Below are positions 1 through 7,152 of a stretch of 31,606 nt of DNA, piece by piece. The notes under the pieces were generated by a model. The model did not search any database. It was not told where the DNA came from and saw nothing but the letters and a program-made list of their open reading frames with translations. The position numbers and the translations under genes are program-made. This DNA is from JAVVPO01 sp036655715 (GTDB lineage Bacteria > Bacillota > Clostridia > Lachnospirales > Cellulosilyticaceae): contig JAVVPO010000020.1 in the NCBI GenBank assembly GCA_036655715.1, positions 1-31,606 of the forward strand, read 5' to 3'. How positions within the stretch are numbered: the stretch's first letter is position 1; each line of letters starts with the position of its first letter.

Positions 1-1
1 C

Positions 2-1153
2 TTAGTCATTTAGAATATAATTCCTTCCTTTACCTTTACCTATCGCAACTATTACTTGTTTTTCACACATCTTCTTTAATAAATTTTTAGTTGCTGTCTC
101 TTTAAGTCCTATCTGCTCTCTAGCAACTTTATTAGTTATTGAGTCATATTCTTGTAGATATTCTACTATCAATTTTTCATTCTCCAAGAGCATTTTATCG
201 GCACTTATCGGCATTTTATCGGCATTTATCGGCATTTTATCGGCACTAACATCTGATTTTTTATATAAAATCATTTTAAAGAAGTTTCCACTTTCCTTAA
301 TTGTAGGGAATACCAACCCTTTGTCATCACACTCTTTTACTATTCTTCTTATACCTGTTCCCCATTGCTCAATGTATTTTATTTCCTTAAAGAATCTTGC
401 AATAACTCTATTTCGGATTTCAGACCTTCCCTCAAGTATATCTTCAACATCTAATGTTTTAGGCAATGCACCAGGGGATGTAATTTCTAATCTATCATCA
501 AATATAGCCAGTTTAATATCTGCTCCTAAAATACTATAATCTCTATGAATTACTGCATTAATAACAGCTTCTCTTATAGCTACAATAGGAATCTCATATT
601 CATCTATTCTTTGTACATCTGTTATTCTTCCACTTTTAGCAATGTACTGTTTTACAAATTTGATTGCATTATCTACCTGCTCATATAATGCACCTGAAAA
701 TTCCTTTTGGTCTATAAACTCACCTATATCATTTCCCTTAAATCTTGCACACTTAATCCTAGCATATTCAAAAAAATATTCATTGGATGATAGTAATACC
801 AATCCATTGGTAGGATAATTATTTTGTCCTTCTGACTTAATAAGATTAAGATTCTTCATGCCTGTATCATCTACTATCTTCCCTGTTAATTTGCAAAAGT
901 CTTCTTGCAGCTTGCTTACATCCAACTGACTTATCTCTACTTCGTAACATATCTCTTCATCAAAACAAACATTTCTTTTCTGTCGCTCTATACTTCTAAT
1001 CATTTCTTCATCTGCTTGCTTGTTAGTTGCACCAACTCTTACATAAGTTCCTGCTAACTTCTTCTTGGATTTTAAATAATAAGGCTTAAGATTCCCCGGA
1101 TAGAATTCTACTACTAGTACCAACTTATCACCTATCGCCTCCGTATATATTTC
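2..1153 (-). CDS. AlbA_2/Schlafen-type ATP-binding regulator, 5' end lost in gap
   Basis: This is a putative cytoplasmic transcriptional regulator of the AlbA_2 plus GHKL-ATPase family (HATPase_c_4). The reading frame stays open from the stop at 2-4 to the N gap at 1154, so the start is missing. The TTG at 1121-1123 is unlikely to be real, because upstream codons continue sensibly (E-I-Y-T-E-A-I-G-D-K). The end of an AlbA_2 domain is visible (KPYY, then YVRVGATN). The ATPase-like part follows (REAVINAVIHRDY, then SPGALP, then QWGTGIRRI). A linker of heptad repeats (ADKMPI units, about 190-250) comes next, then a winged-helix-like C-terminus (ITNKVAREQIGL). Such proteins are often standalone regulators or defence-island passengers. 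The target is unknown. Family assignment is fairly sure, function is not. Confidence 0.75.
   Translation of the reverse strand, partial: EIYTEAIGDKLVLVVEFYPGNLKPYYLKSKKKLAGTYVRVGATNKQADEEMIRSIERQKRNVCFDEEICYEVEISQLDVSKLQEDFCKLTGKIVDDTGMKNLNLIKSEGQNNYPTNGLVLLSSNEYFFEYARIKCARFKGNDIGEFIDQKEFSGALYEQVDNAIKFVKQYIAKSGRITDVQRIDEYEIPIVAIREAVINAVIHRDYSILGADIKLAIFDDRLEITSPGALPKTLDVEDILEGRSEIRNRVIARFFKEIKYIEQWGTGIRRIVKECDDKGLVFPTIKESGNFFKMILYKKSDVSADKMPINADKMPISADKMLLENEKLIVEYLQEYDSITNKVAREQIGLKETATKNLLKKMCEKQVIVAIGKGKGRNYILND
185..250 (-). repeat. In-frame 21-nt tandem repeats encoding (S/N)ADKMPI
   Basis: On the minus strand the linker of the AlbA_2-type gene repeats the heptapeptide S/N-A-D-K-M-P-I about two and a half times (SADKMPI, NADKMPI, SADKM). 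The DNA copies are near-identical 21-nt units, so copy number may vary by slippage. The repeat separates the ATPase domain from the C-terminal helix-turn-helix and probably acts as a flexible spacer. Confidence 0.8.
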
Positions 1154-1253
1154 NNNNNNNNNNNNNNNNNNNNNNNNNNNNNNNNNNNNNNNNNNNNNNN
1201 NNNNNNNNNNNNNNNNNNNNNNNNNNNNNNNNNNNNNNNNNNNNNNNNNNNNN
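1154..1253. other. Scaffold gap (100 N)
   Basis: A run of exactly 100 N, the usual placeholder for a gap of unknown length. It hides the 5' part of the AlbA_2-type gene and whatever lies before it. In the 97 nt between this gap and the glutathione peroxidase stop (1254-1350) I find no recognisable gene. Confidence 0.95.
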
Positions 1254-1350
1254 ATGATACTCCCTGATTACAAATACGCACTTTTCTTTCTTTTAACCCT
1301 AAGGCACTACCTATGTTTATGTCTAAACTTTTGGAGTTACTAACTAACCA

Positions 1351-1824
1351 TTATATAAGTTTTTCAATATCTCTTTTAATCTTTGAAGGTGTTACAGTTG
1401 GTGCATATCTCTTAATCACATTGCCCTCCCTATCAACTAAAAACTTAGTAAAGTTCCATTTGATTTCACTACTTAAAACGCCTCTTGCTTCCTTTTTTAA
1501 ATATTTATATAAAGGATGTGCATCTGCTCCATTAACCTCTATTTTTTCAAACATATCAAAGGTTACCCCATAGTTTAATTGACAAAACTCACTTATCTCT
1601 TTGTTACTGCCAGAATCTTGCTTGGCAAATTGGTTACAAGGAAATCCTAATATTACTAATCCTTCCTCTTTATATTCTTTATACACTTCTTCTAGTTCTT
1701 TAAATTGAGGTGTTAGCCCACATTTACTTGCAGTGTTAACCACTAAAGCTACTTTTCCTTTGAACTCCTCTAGCTTAACTTCTTGCCCATTTATCCTTTT
1801 TACTTTAAAATCATAAAATTTCAT
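1351..1824 (-). CDS. Glutathione peroxidase family protein, Cys-type thiol peroxidase
   Basis: A 157-residue thiol peroxidase of the glutathione peroxidase family (BsaA-like). It reduces hydroperoxides in the cytoplasm, probably with thioredoxin, since bacterial Cys-type members usually do so. The three family motifs are present in order: VNTASKCGLT with the peroxidatic Cys in place of selenocysteine, LGFPCNQF with the second conserved Cys and Gln, and IKWNFTKFLVD with the Trp-Asn pair. Length is normal for the family. The ATG is preceded by GGGAGAGAAGTC, a good ribosome site. It stands alone, between a gap and a decayed cupin gene. In an anaerobe it would serve in oxygen or peroxide defence. 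Confidence 0.93.
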   Translation of the reverse strand: MKFYDFKVKRINGQEVKLEEFKGKVALVVNTASKCGLTPQFKELEEVYKEYKEEGLVILGFPCNQFAKQDSGSNKEISEFCQLNYGVTFDMFEKIEVNGADAHPLYKYLKKEARGVLSSEIKWNFTKFLVDREGNVIKRYAPTVTPSKIKRDIEKLI

Positions 1825-1859
1825 GACTTCTCTCCCTATATCTTTCCAGTAATCTATCG

Positions 1860-2052
1860 TTATTCTCTTGTTAACCTTCTAATGATTCCTTCATGCTCTA
1901 GATATAAAGCCACCAATGCTTTTCTCTCAAAAAGCTCAAAGTCTTCAAACTTAAAAGCAGGCGCTATCATCTCTTAAAGATTCTTTATAGTAGCCCCCTT
2001 CTACATGGGGTATCATATTAAGTTTTTCTATAAAATACTTTGTGGTATACAT
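1860..2052 (-). pseudogene. Remnant of a DUF985 cupin gene (middle deleted, frameshifted)
   Basis: Two short reading frames resemble the two ends of a DUF985 (cupin_5) protein. The first starts at ATG 2052 behind GAAGG and reads MYTTKYFIEKLNMIPHVEGG then YYKESLR, matching the family N-terminus (EKL, PHxEGGYY). It stops after about 33 codons. In another frame, ending at the stop 1860-1862, comes PAFKFEDFELFERKAL and then YLEHEGIIRRLTRE, matching the family C-terminus. About 90-100 central residues are missing, including the metal-binding cupin core, and the frames differ, so the gene is dead. Recognition is from remembered family motifs and was not confirmed by a search. Confidence 0.65.
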
Positions 2053-2083
2053 AAAGTGCCTTCTTTCTATTGCTTGATTATAG

Positions 2084-2287
2084 TCATTCATTAAATACAA
2101 AAAGTTCTTCTATCGGGGTTTCAACTATTCTTGAAATATCTATAGCTAATTTTAGAGAGGGATTATATCTCCCTGCTTCTAATCTCATGATAGTTTCTCG
2201 TCTAACCCCAACTTTTTCTGCTAACTGTTCTTGTGTCAATTCTTTTAGTAATCTATACTTCTTCAAGTTGCAAGTCAAATTTAACAT
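2084..2287 (-). CDS. Small XRE-family transcriptional regulator
   Basis: A 67-residue protein made almost only of a Cro/CI-type helix-turn-helix. LKKYRLLKELTQEQLAEKVG and VRRETIMRLEAGRYNPSLKL carry the expected helix 2, turn and recognition-helix pattern, followed by the short closing segment PIEELFVF. Such single-domain regulators typically pair with a small membrane protein, and here the gene follows the DUF3796-like gene by only 5 nt. Its ribosome site (AGGAG) overlaps the stop codon of that upstream gene, which suggests translational coupling. It probably binds the palindrome upstream of the pair (2715-2747) and represses its own operon. That target is inferred from position. Confidence 0.88.
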   Translation of the reverse strand: MLNLTCNLKKYRLLKELTQEQLAEKVGVRRETIMRLEAGRYNPSLKLAIDISRIVETPIEELFVFNE

Positions 2288-2292
2288 AGCTA

Positions 2293-2691
2293 TTACTCCT
2301 GATTTTCATAATGATAAAGCAAAAATCCCTGTAACAGAATTTGCAAGCCCCACATACTAGCAAGTGAACCAATCAAAAATGTGTAAGCTACATCAATTCC
2401 CATTCTTGAAACATAATTCACTGTAATAATCAATGCAAATACCATCCCTAAGCTATTCACTTTTCCTGCCACAGCTGCTGCTCTCTGTTGATTATACTTA
2501 AATCTCTCATCCATTAAAGTACCTGACATTTTCCCCTCAAAATAAAACCCAAAGAATCCAAAAAATGCTATAAAGATTAGTGCCGTTGGATCATTAGTCC
2601 ATCTGTAACATATCGGCCCTAAAATCCCCATAAATCCTAACAAACCTAACCATGGACTAATTTTTCGTGTTATATTCTCTTTTCTTTTCAC
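2293..2691 (-). CDS. DUF3796-like small membrane protein
   Basis: A 132-residue protein with about four hydrophobic segments: near residues 13-29 (PWLGLLGFMGILGPICY), 35-50 (PTALIFIAFFGFFGFYF), 78-96 and 100-125. A charged central loop, DERFKYNQQRAAA, separates them. The pattern and the partner XRE gene match the DUF3796 family of Firmicutes, whose function is not known. Translation starts with GTG at 2689-2691 behind AGAGGGGGAAG. The gene is first in a two-gene operon with the XRE regulator, under a promoter overlapping a palindrome. The membrane prediction is solid and the family name moderately so. Confidence 0.72.
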   Translation of the reverse strand: MKRKENITRKISPWLGLLGFMGILGPICYRWTNDPTALIFIAFFGFFGFYFEGKMSGTLMDERFKYNQQRAAAVAGKVNSLGMVFALIITVNYVSRMGIDVAYTFLIGSLASMWGLQILLQGFLLYHYENQE

Positions 2692-2714
2692 TTATTCTTC
2701 CCCCTCTTAAACGC

Positions 2715-2747
2715 GATATATTTGTATCTTTATAAGATAAATATATC
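2715..2747. promoter_or_regulatory. 33-nt imperfect palindrome, candidate XRE operator
   Basis: Perfect 9-bp arms (GATATATTT and AAATATATC) face each other around a 15-nt centre with further partial symmetry. The right arm contains the putative -10 box of the DUF3796-XRE operon, so a bound dimer would block RNA polymerase. Assignment to the encoded XRE protein is inference. Confidence 0.5.
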
Positions 2748-2768
2748 ACTTTCACTTTAGAAGTTCAA
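2740..2768 (-). promoter_or_regulatory. Promoter of the DUF3796-XRE operon
   Basis: On the minus strand TTGAAC (2763-2768) and TATATT (2740-2745) are separated by 17 nt, close to the sigma-A consensus. The boxes lie about 50 nt upstream of the GTG start at 2691. Confidence 0.55.
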
Positions 2769-2799
2769 TCTATATCAACAGCCTAAAAGTTTTTCTATC

Positions 2800-2952
2800 T
2801 TACGTCTTCACAATAGGCAACCAAATCTCTATTGTATAGTTTGGAGAGGTTATATCCCCCGCAGGATACACCTCAATATCAGGTGCATCAGCATACTCAT
2901 AGCCTGATATTGGATTTGTTGTCTAATTCTCACCTAGATACCCTTCCTCATC
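2800..2952 (-). pseudogene. C-terminal remnant of a GyrI-like/AraC effector-binding domain
   Basis: Directly after the stop of the CPBP gene, the minus strand reads DEEGYLGEN, an in-frame TAG, then TTNPISGYEYADAPDIEVYP, AGDITSP and NYTIEIWLPIVKT before TAA at 2800-2802. The pattern GYEY...IEVYPAGD...Y..EIWLPI is the typical end of GyrI-like small-molecule-binding domains, alone or at the C-terminus of AraC regulators. No start codon or N-terminal part remains and there is an internal stop, so it is a fragment. The match rests on motif memory and needs a search. Confidence 0.6.
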
Positions 2953-3915
2953 CTATATCAGCTTCTCAATACCACTTATCGCGATCCACAACTGCACCAA
3001 AATAAGTATCACAAACCATAGTGATGAAAATGTATATTTAAGGAGTTTTCTATCACATTTATTCTCCCTAATGTAGTCCATTATATCTATTCTATGCCTA
3101 TAAACTACAACGACTCCACCTATAAAGAATATCACTAAAACAAAACTAATTAATATATCCCCAACAGGCTCTCCCAAATATTCACCAATCATTCCTAGCA
3201 CATCTGAAAAAATGAAGTTGTTAACTATATGTATGACAATAGCCCACCGCAAAGAATACTCAATCGCTACATAGCCTAATATTAATCCCACTCCAAAAGC
3301 AAATAGTCCCTGTGTTAAATTCATATGAGATGCACCAAAAAGCAACGCTGAGATTATAATTGCAAAACCCTTTCCATACTGTTTTAATGTTTGTAATACT
3401 GCCCCTCTATAGATAATTTCTTCAACAATAGGGCCCAAAAAAGCAGCATATAAAAACATGGAAAATGTCAAACTGATTGAAGTTGAAGATGCAATCTGAC
3501 TCTCCAGTGTATATCCAAAAAGATTAAATCCTTCTTCCATGAAAAAAGCAATTATCGAGAAAACTGGTTGTAAAGCAATAAAACAAAATAAGATTTTTGT
3601 GAAAGAGCTTTTATTCATCATTTTATTTGTACCAATCATATCATTTACTAACGATTGTTTTTTACAATAATATGCTATAACTAGCATACCAAAGCAAACA
3701 CTTACTATCATTATTACGCCACTGACATTTAGCTTTTCTACCAATGCCGCCTGCTCAGCCTCTGTTTTATGAAAATTTTGAATTAATATACGACTTATAA
3801 GTATAACATTAAACAAAATCACTATCACTTCATATTTAATTAATGTACCAGCTAATTTATTAATTCGCTTTTTAAACTGACTTTTCTCAACTTCCATATT
3901 CTCTATATTCTCCAT
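2953..3915 (-). CDS. CPBP-family intramembrane glutamic protease (CAAX-like)
   Basis: A 320-residue polytopic membrane protein of the CPBP (Abi/CAAX protease) family. The three signature motifs appear in order: EEIIYRGAVLQTL (EExxxR, catalytic Glu pair), FGASHMN (FxxxH) and HIVNNFIF (HxxxN). About eight hydrophobic segments are visible. The N-terminal 20 residues are charged and cytosolic. The start ATG follows GAAGGGGGGAGAGGC. In Firmicutes these proteins act in bacteriocin maturation or immunity or in membrane protein turnover, but nothing nearby names a substrate. A TATAAT (3965-3970) with the extended TG motif lies about 50 nt upstream. The gene end abuts a GyrI-like remnant without spacing, which suggests a deletion junction. 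Confidence 0.9.
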   Translation of the reverse strand: MENIENMEVEKSQFKKRINKLAGTLIKYEVIVILFNVILISRILIQNFHKTEAEQAALVEKLNVSGVIMIVSVCFGMLVIAYYCKKQSLVNDMIGTNKMMNKSSFTKILFCFIALQPVFSIIAFFMEEGFNLFGYTLESQIASSTSISLTFSMFLYAAFLGPIVEEIIYRGAVLQTLKQYGKGFAIIISALLFGASHMNLTQGLFAFGVGLILGYVAIEYSLRWAIVIHIVNNFIFSDVLGMIGEYLGEPVGDILISFVLVIFFIGGVVVVYRHRIDIMDYIRENKCDRKLLKYTFSSLWFVILILVQLWIAISGIEKLI

Positions 3916-3964
3916 GCCTCTCCCCCTTCTTTAATGTAAGCTTTATGTTCCTTCCTATAAATAG

Positions 3965-3973
3965 ATTATATCA
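3965..3973 (-). promoter_or_regulatory. Extended -10 promoter for the CPBP gene
   Basis: The minus strand reads TGATATAAT, an exact TATAAT (3965-3970) with the upstream TGn element. No good -35 box is seen at 17 nt, which is usual for extended -10 promoters. It lies about 50 nt before the ATG. Confidence 0.45.
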
Positions 3974-4034
3974 CAAACAATTTTATTATATGTCTCATCT
4001 CATATATATTACATGAATATTCTGATATAATAAA

Positions 4035-4134
4035 NNNNNNNNNNNNNNNNNNNNNNNNNNNNNNNNNNNNNNNNNNNNNNNNNNNNNNNNNNNNNNNNNN
4101 NNNNNNNNNNNNNNNNNNNNNNNNNNNNNNNNNN
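4035..4134. other. Scaffold gap (100 N) downstream of the BMC operon
   Basis: Exactly 100 N. It falls 60 nt after the pduT stop, so further genes of the microcompartment operon may be missing here. The 60 nt between the gap and pduT (4135-4194) contain no recognisable gene or terminator. Confidence 0.95.
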
Positions 4135-4194
4135 ACAGTGCTGATTACGAACCACACCCTTCTTTACACGCGCCCCTCCAAGAGATCACCCCAC

Positions 4195-4749
4195 CTAAAT
4201 CATCTCCCAAATCTGCCTATCCGGACTCGGAATCACCGCACTATGCAGATACAGTCCACTCTCTACCAAGATAGCTTCCGCCTTCTTCATAGACGCTTCA
4301 ACCGCTGCAATCTCTCCCGCAAATATAGCATAAGATTTACCTGTCATCCCTCTAGCAAGCCTTATCTCTATAAGCCTTACTGGACTCGTCTTAACAATCT
4401 CATCCGCTACACCCACGATAGATGCCACAGAGTAACCCTCAAGTATCCCAATAGCTGCCAAATCATCCTTCTCACAAGTCCCATAAATAGCTGGGTATAT
4501 ACTCGGATCTGGATTCCCTAACATATAGGTATCTACTAACACTTCCTCAAACGGAGATTGCTTGCCTACGCTCATCGCTGCCTCTACAGAAGATAGCTTC
4601 CCAGTAAACATGATAATATATTTACCTGGGCATACTGTCTGCATCATCATGAGCTTGATATCTGCCGCCTTCACCATACTATCTGCTGCTTTCATACCTA
4701 TAGATACAGAGCGGTACTCCATAATCCCTAATGATTTATATTCATCCAT
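4195..4749 (-). CDS. pduT: PduT-type tandem BMC trimer shell protein with Fe-S site
   Basis: A 184-residue shell protein with two fused BMC domains (about residues 4-88 and 96-180), forming pseudohexameric trimers in the microcompartment facet. The first domain has VCPGKY with Cys40 in the loop facing the pore, where Salmonella PduT holds a [4Fe-4S] cluster with one Cys per subunit. That cluster is thought to pass electrons across the shell with PduS, encoded just upstream. The domain cores ADSMVKAADIKL and VADEIVKTSPVRL confirm the fold. The ATG follows GGAGGGAGGATAGCA. It is the last gene visible before a gap and the only tandem-domain shell protein in the locus. Confidence 0.93.
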   Translation of the reverse strand: MDEYKSLGIMEYRSVSIGMKAADSMVKAADIKLMMMQTVCPGKYIIMFTGKLSSVEAAMSVGKQSPFEEVLVDTYMLGNPDPSIYPAIYGTCEKDDLAAIGILEGYSVASIVGVADEIVKTSPVRLIEIRLARGMTGKSYAIFAGEIAAVEASMKKAEAILVESGLYLHSAVIPSPDRQIWEMI

Positions 4750-4763
4750 TGCTATCCTCCCTC

Positions 4764-6095
4764 CTATCTCCTAATTCTCTCTATAATAATCAAATTATCC
4801 CTAATATCTATGACCTTACCACTTATACTTGCATGAATGTTAGCACTTAATCCTTCTACACTTTTACTTGCTACTAAGTCTCCAGCTTCTACACTAACAC
4901 CTTTACTTACAATGAGTTCTGCCTTCTTGCCTATATGTTGGCTAACTGGAATATACACTAGCTCTGGGCAAATCTCAGTTTCATCTAAATATGCTTTTTT
5001 ATCATATTTACTTAGTCCTAATCGACTAAGTAATCGGCTACTTGGTACCCTTGGGGTTTTCTCATCCTTTGGCACTGGATTTAAGTCCTTTTGACCTCTT
5101 TCTCCATGTGCTAACATTTCTTTTTTTATCATCATCATGAGTTCTCCTGGTGATAGATCATGATGGCATGAAAAATAAGAACATAAGTTGCAGCCACAAC
5201 ACCCAAGTGCTGTTTCAATACCTTGATAATGATTGAGTAATCCATTGGCAAAGGCATTCATTACTTTATGGGGCTCTACTTTGTGTCCTAACCTATTTCT
5301 AGGACATAAATCTGTACACATACGGCACTGTGAGCAGCTAGACATAGCTCGTTTGACAGCGTTTATATTTGCACCTTGTTTTAATCTATGTAACAAGTGA
5401 TCTTTAGGTAATATAAGAATCGCTTTAGTAGTTTTAGTCAAAATAGTCTCAGTGGTCCCAAAGTATCCCATCATAGGTCCACCTATTAGAATACTTGTGT
5501 TTTCTGTAATTTCTACTCCCACTAACTTTAATAAATCTTTTACCTTAGTTCCTATTGGCACCTTAAGTACTTTGGGCGTATCTATATCTCCGCCTAATGT
5601 AATATAAGTGTGTGTCACAGATTGGTTTTTTCTTAGCTTATTAGATATATTAAGTAATGTCTCTACATTAATCTCTACTACCTTTTGGCTACTAGGCAAC
5701 TCACCTCTTGGTATGACACGTCCTGTACATTCATAGATAAGAGTTACTTCATCCCCAACTGGATAGACTTTTTCTACTGCCTTCACTTTAATATGAGGAT
5801 ATCTCTGGGTATAATCATTTAGCATATCAATGAGTTTTCCATATTTTTTCTTAATGCCTATTATGCCCTCTTTGATATTGCATAGGTTCAATACGTCGCT
5901 GAGTGTATCTATTATTTCTTTACCATACTCTTCTAATAGCCCATAATCTGTATAAAGTAATGGTTCACACTCTGCTCCATTCACCACCAAATAATCCATA
6001 TCTTTAGCTAATTTAAAGTTGGTCGGAAATCCCGCTCCACCAGCTCCTACTATACCTGCTTCTGCTATTTGCTCCTTTAATTCTTCGTAAGTCAT
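4764..6095 (-). CDS. pduS: PduS-type RnfC-like cobalamin reductase / electron carrier
   Basis: A 443-residue flavin and Fe-S protein that binds the shell via PduT. It is believed to reduce cob(III)alamin for PduO or recycle redox equivalents. The N-terminus GIVGAGGAGFPTNFKL and VVNGAECEPLLYTD is the FMN/NAD-binding Complex1_51K fold, and an SLBB domain follows (about residues 165-235). Two ferredoxin-like clusters are visible, CSQCRMCTDLCPRN and CCGCNLCSYFSCHHD. The C-terminal RnfC-like barrel (about 370-443) ends the protein, including VSVEAGDLVASKSVEGLSAN. Length matches Salmonella PduS (about 450). GAAGGAGGTGGGTAT precedes the ATG. It is followed after 14 nt by pduT, its known partner. Confidence 0.93.
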   Translation of the reverse strand: MTYEELKEQIAEAGIVGAGGAGFPTNFKLAKDMDYLVVNGAECEPLLYTDYGLLEEYGKEIIDTLSDVLNLCNIKEGIIGIKKKYGKLIDMLNDYTQRYPHIKVKAVEKVYPVGDEVTLIYECTGRVIPRGELPSSQKVVEINVETLLNISNKLRKNQSVTHTYITLGGDIDTPKVLKVPIGTKVKDLLKLVGVEITENTSILIGGPMMGYFGTTETILTKTTKAILILPKDHLLHRLKQGANINAVKRAMSSCSQCRMCTDLCPRNRLGHKVEPHKVMNAFANGLLNHYQGIETALGCCGCNLCSYFSCHHDLSPGELMMMIKKEMLAHGERGQKDLNPVPKDEKTPRVPSSRLLSRLGLSKYDKKAYLDETEICPELVYIPVSQHIGKKAELIVSKGVSVEAGDLVASKSVEGLSANIHASISGKVIDIRDNLIIIERIRR

Positions 6096-6111
6096 ATACC
6101 CACCTCCTTCA

Positions 6112-6390
6112 CTATCTTTCTAATAATGCTAAATTATTACCTTCATCTACTAGACCTACTATAGCCGCATCTACTGGAGCATTTTTGTTATCGCAGGCGT
6201 ACCTTGCACTACTTCCTGTAGCTACAAGCACTATTTCTCCAACACCAGCTCCTACTACATCTACTGCTACTATTTTACTTTGCCCTTCGCCTTCAGTTTG
6301 TAACGGTTTAACAATTAAAAGCTTATTACCTACTAGGGCATCATGCTTTCTAGTTGAAACCACACTACCTATCACTGTGCCTATTATCAT
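6112..6390 (-). CDS. pduN: BMC-P pentameric vertex protein (PduN/EutN/CcmL family)
   Basis: A 92-residue shell vertex protein. Pentamers of this family close the 12 corners of the icosahedral shell. The sequence has the diagnostic start IGTVIGSVVSTRKHDALVGN, the middle VDVVGAGVGEIVLVATGSSAR and the end DAAIVGLVDE. Length is typical for the family (about 90). It lies 15 nt before pduS and 20 nt after pduL in one run of genes. It is the only BMC-P gene visible, so the shell vertices should depend on it alone. GGGGCGAACAAGA upstream of the ATG serves as ribosome site. Confidence 0.94.
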   Translation of the reverse strand: MIIGTVIGSVVSTRKHDALVGNKLLIVKPLQTEGEGQSKIVAVDVVGAGVGEIVLVATGSSARYACDNKNAPVDAAIVGLVDEGNNLALLER

Positions 6391-6410
6391 TCTTGTTCGC
6401 CCCTTTAATT

Positions 6411-7046
6411 TTAGCTGATTATATTGACTACGCTTTTACAACTTACACCCAATGCATTAGCCTCATCTGTATCAATATGCATTTCTAATGTGTAACTTGG
6501 GTCTACTCTAATCTGTACATGATTTAATACACCACTACGCTCTTCGCCTACTTCAACACTAACTATCTGATTATCATGAAGTCCAAAAATCTTGGCATCT
6601 TCTACATTCATATGAATATGTCTTTTGGCAATGATACATCCTTCTACTAACTGAACGACACCTTTAGGACCTACAAGTGTAATAGGTGCTGATCCTTTTA
6701 CATCTCCAGATTCTCTAATAGGTACGCTAAGTCCTAACTTAACTGCATCTGTCTTGGATACTTCTACTTGTGTAGCACGTCTTACTGGCCCTAAAATACG
6801 TATATTTTCTATTAGTCTCATATTCGTTCCAACAATAGTTACTCTTTCCTCGGCAGCGTATTGCCCCCCCATTAATTCTTTCATAGGATGTAATACTGCT
6901 CCTTTTCCAAAGAGAATCTCTAAATGCTCTTGTGTCACATGGAGATGTCTTGCTGATACTCCTATAGGTACTGTAATAATCTTTTCAGTATATAGCTCTT
7001 GCTTTACTAAATTTTTAATAAGCTCTTCTAATGCTTTTTGCTCCAT
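6411..7046 (-). CDS. pduL: Phosphate propanoyltransferase
   Basis: This zinc enzyme converts propionyl-CoA and phosphate to propionyl-phosphate and recycles CoA inside the compartment. Two PduL domains carry the metal-binding His motifs SARHLHV, AKRHIHM and LEMHIDTDEAN. I start at ATG 7044-7046 because AAGGTGGTGAATGAG places a Shine-Dalgarno correctly there, while the in-frame GTG at 7058 has none. The N-terminus MEQKALEELIKNLVKQEL is then an amphipathic helix typical of encapsulation peptides, as known for PduL. A stem-loop at 7083-7121 lies just upstream, separating it from the shell genes. No propionate kinase (PduW) is in the window, so the final ATP step must be encoded elsewhere. Confidence 0.95.
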   Translation of the reverse strand: MEQKALEELIKNLVKQELYTEKIITVPIGVSARHLHVTQEHLEILFGKGAVLHPMKELMGGQYAAEERVTIVGTNMRLIENIRILGPVRRATQVEVSKTDAVKLGLSVPIRESGDVKGSAPITLVGPKGVVQLVEGCIIAKRHIHMNVEDAKIFGLHDNQIVSVEVGEERSGVLNHVQIRVDPSYTLEMHIDTDEANALGVSCKSVVNIIS

Positions 7047-7082
7047 CTCATTCACCACCTTAAGAAATGTTTAAAATAAGAG

Positions 7083-7121
7083 AGGATGAGGTAATGATTA
7101 ACCCTAGGTCATCACCATCCT
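7083..7121 (-). terminator. Intra-operon stem-loop before pduL (attenuator or processing site)
   Basis: On the minus strand AGGAT-GGTGATGA pairs with TCATTACC-TC-ATCCT around an 11-nt loop, with one G-U pair and a 2-nt bulge. It is followed four bases later by TTATTTTAA. It sits between the shell gene stop (7153) and pduL (7046). The U tract is imperfect, so partial termination or RNA processing seems more likely than full termination. Confidence 0.5.
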
Positions 7122-7152
7122 TCACCCTCTTAGTATCTTGCCTTATCTATTA

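Noticed and set aside
1121..1123. TTG as start of the AlbA_2-type gene
   Set aside because: The frame is open and protein-like upstream as far as the gap, so the true start is hidden.
1254..1350. Minus-strand reading SALGLKERKVRICNQGVS running into the gap
   Set aside because: No start codon, follows the peroxidase stop directly and matches no family I know; too short to support.
3966..4157. Minus-strand open frame across the second gap
   Set aside because: More than half of it is translated N bases; the rest shows no family pattern.
4138..4521. Plus-strand open frame of 127 codons
   Set aside because: It lies antisense to pduT, has no ribosome site and no recognisable domain.
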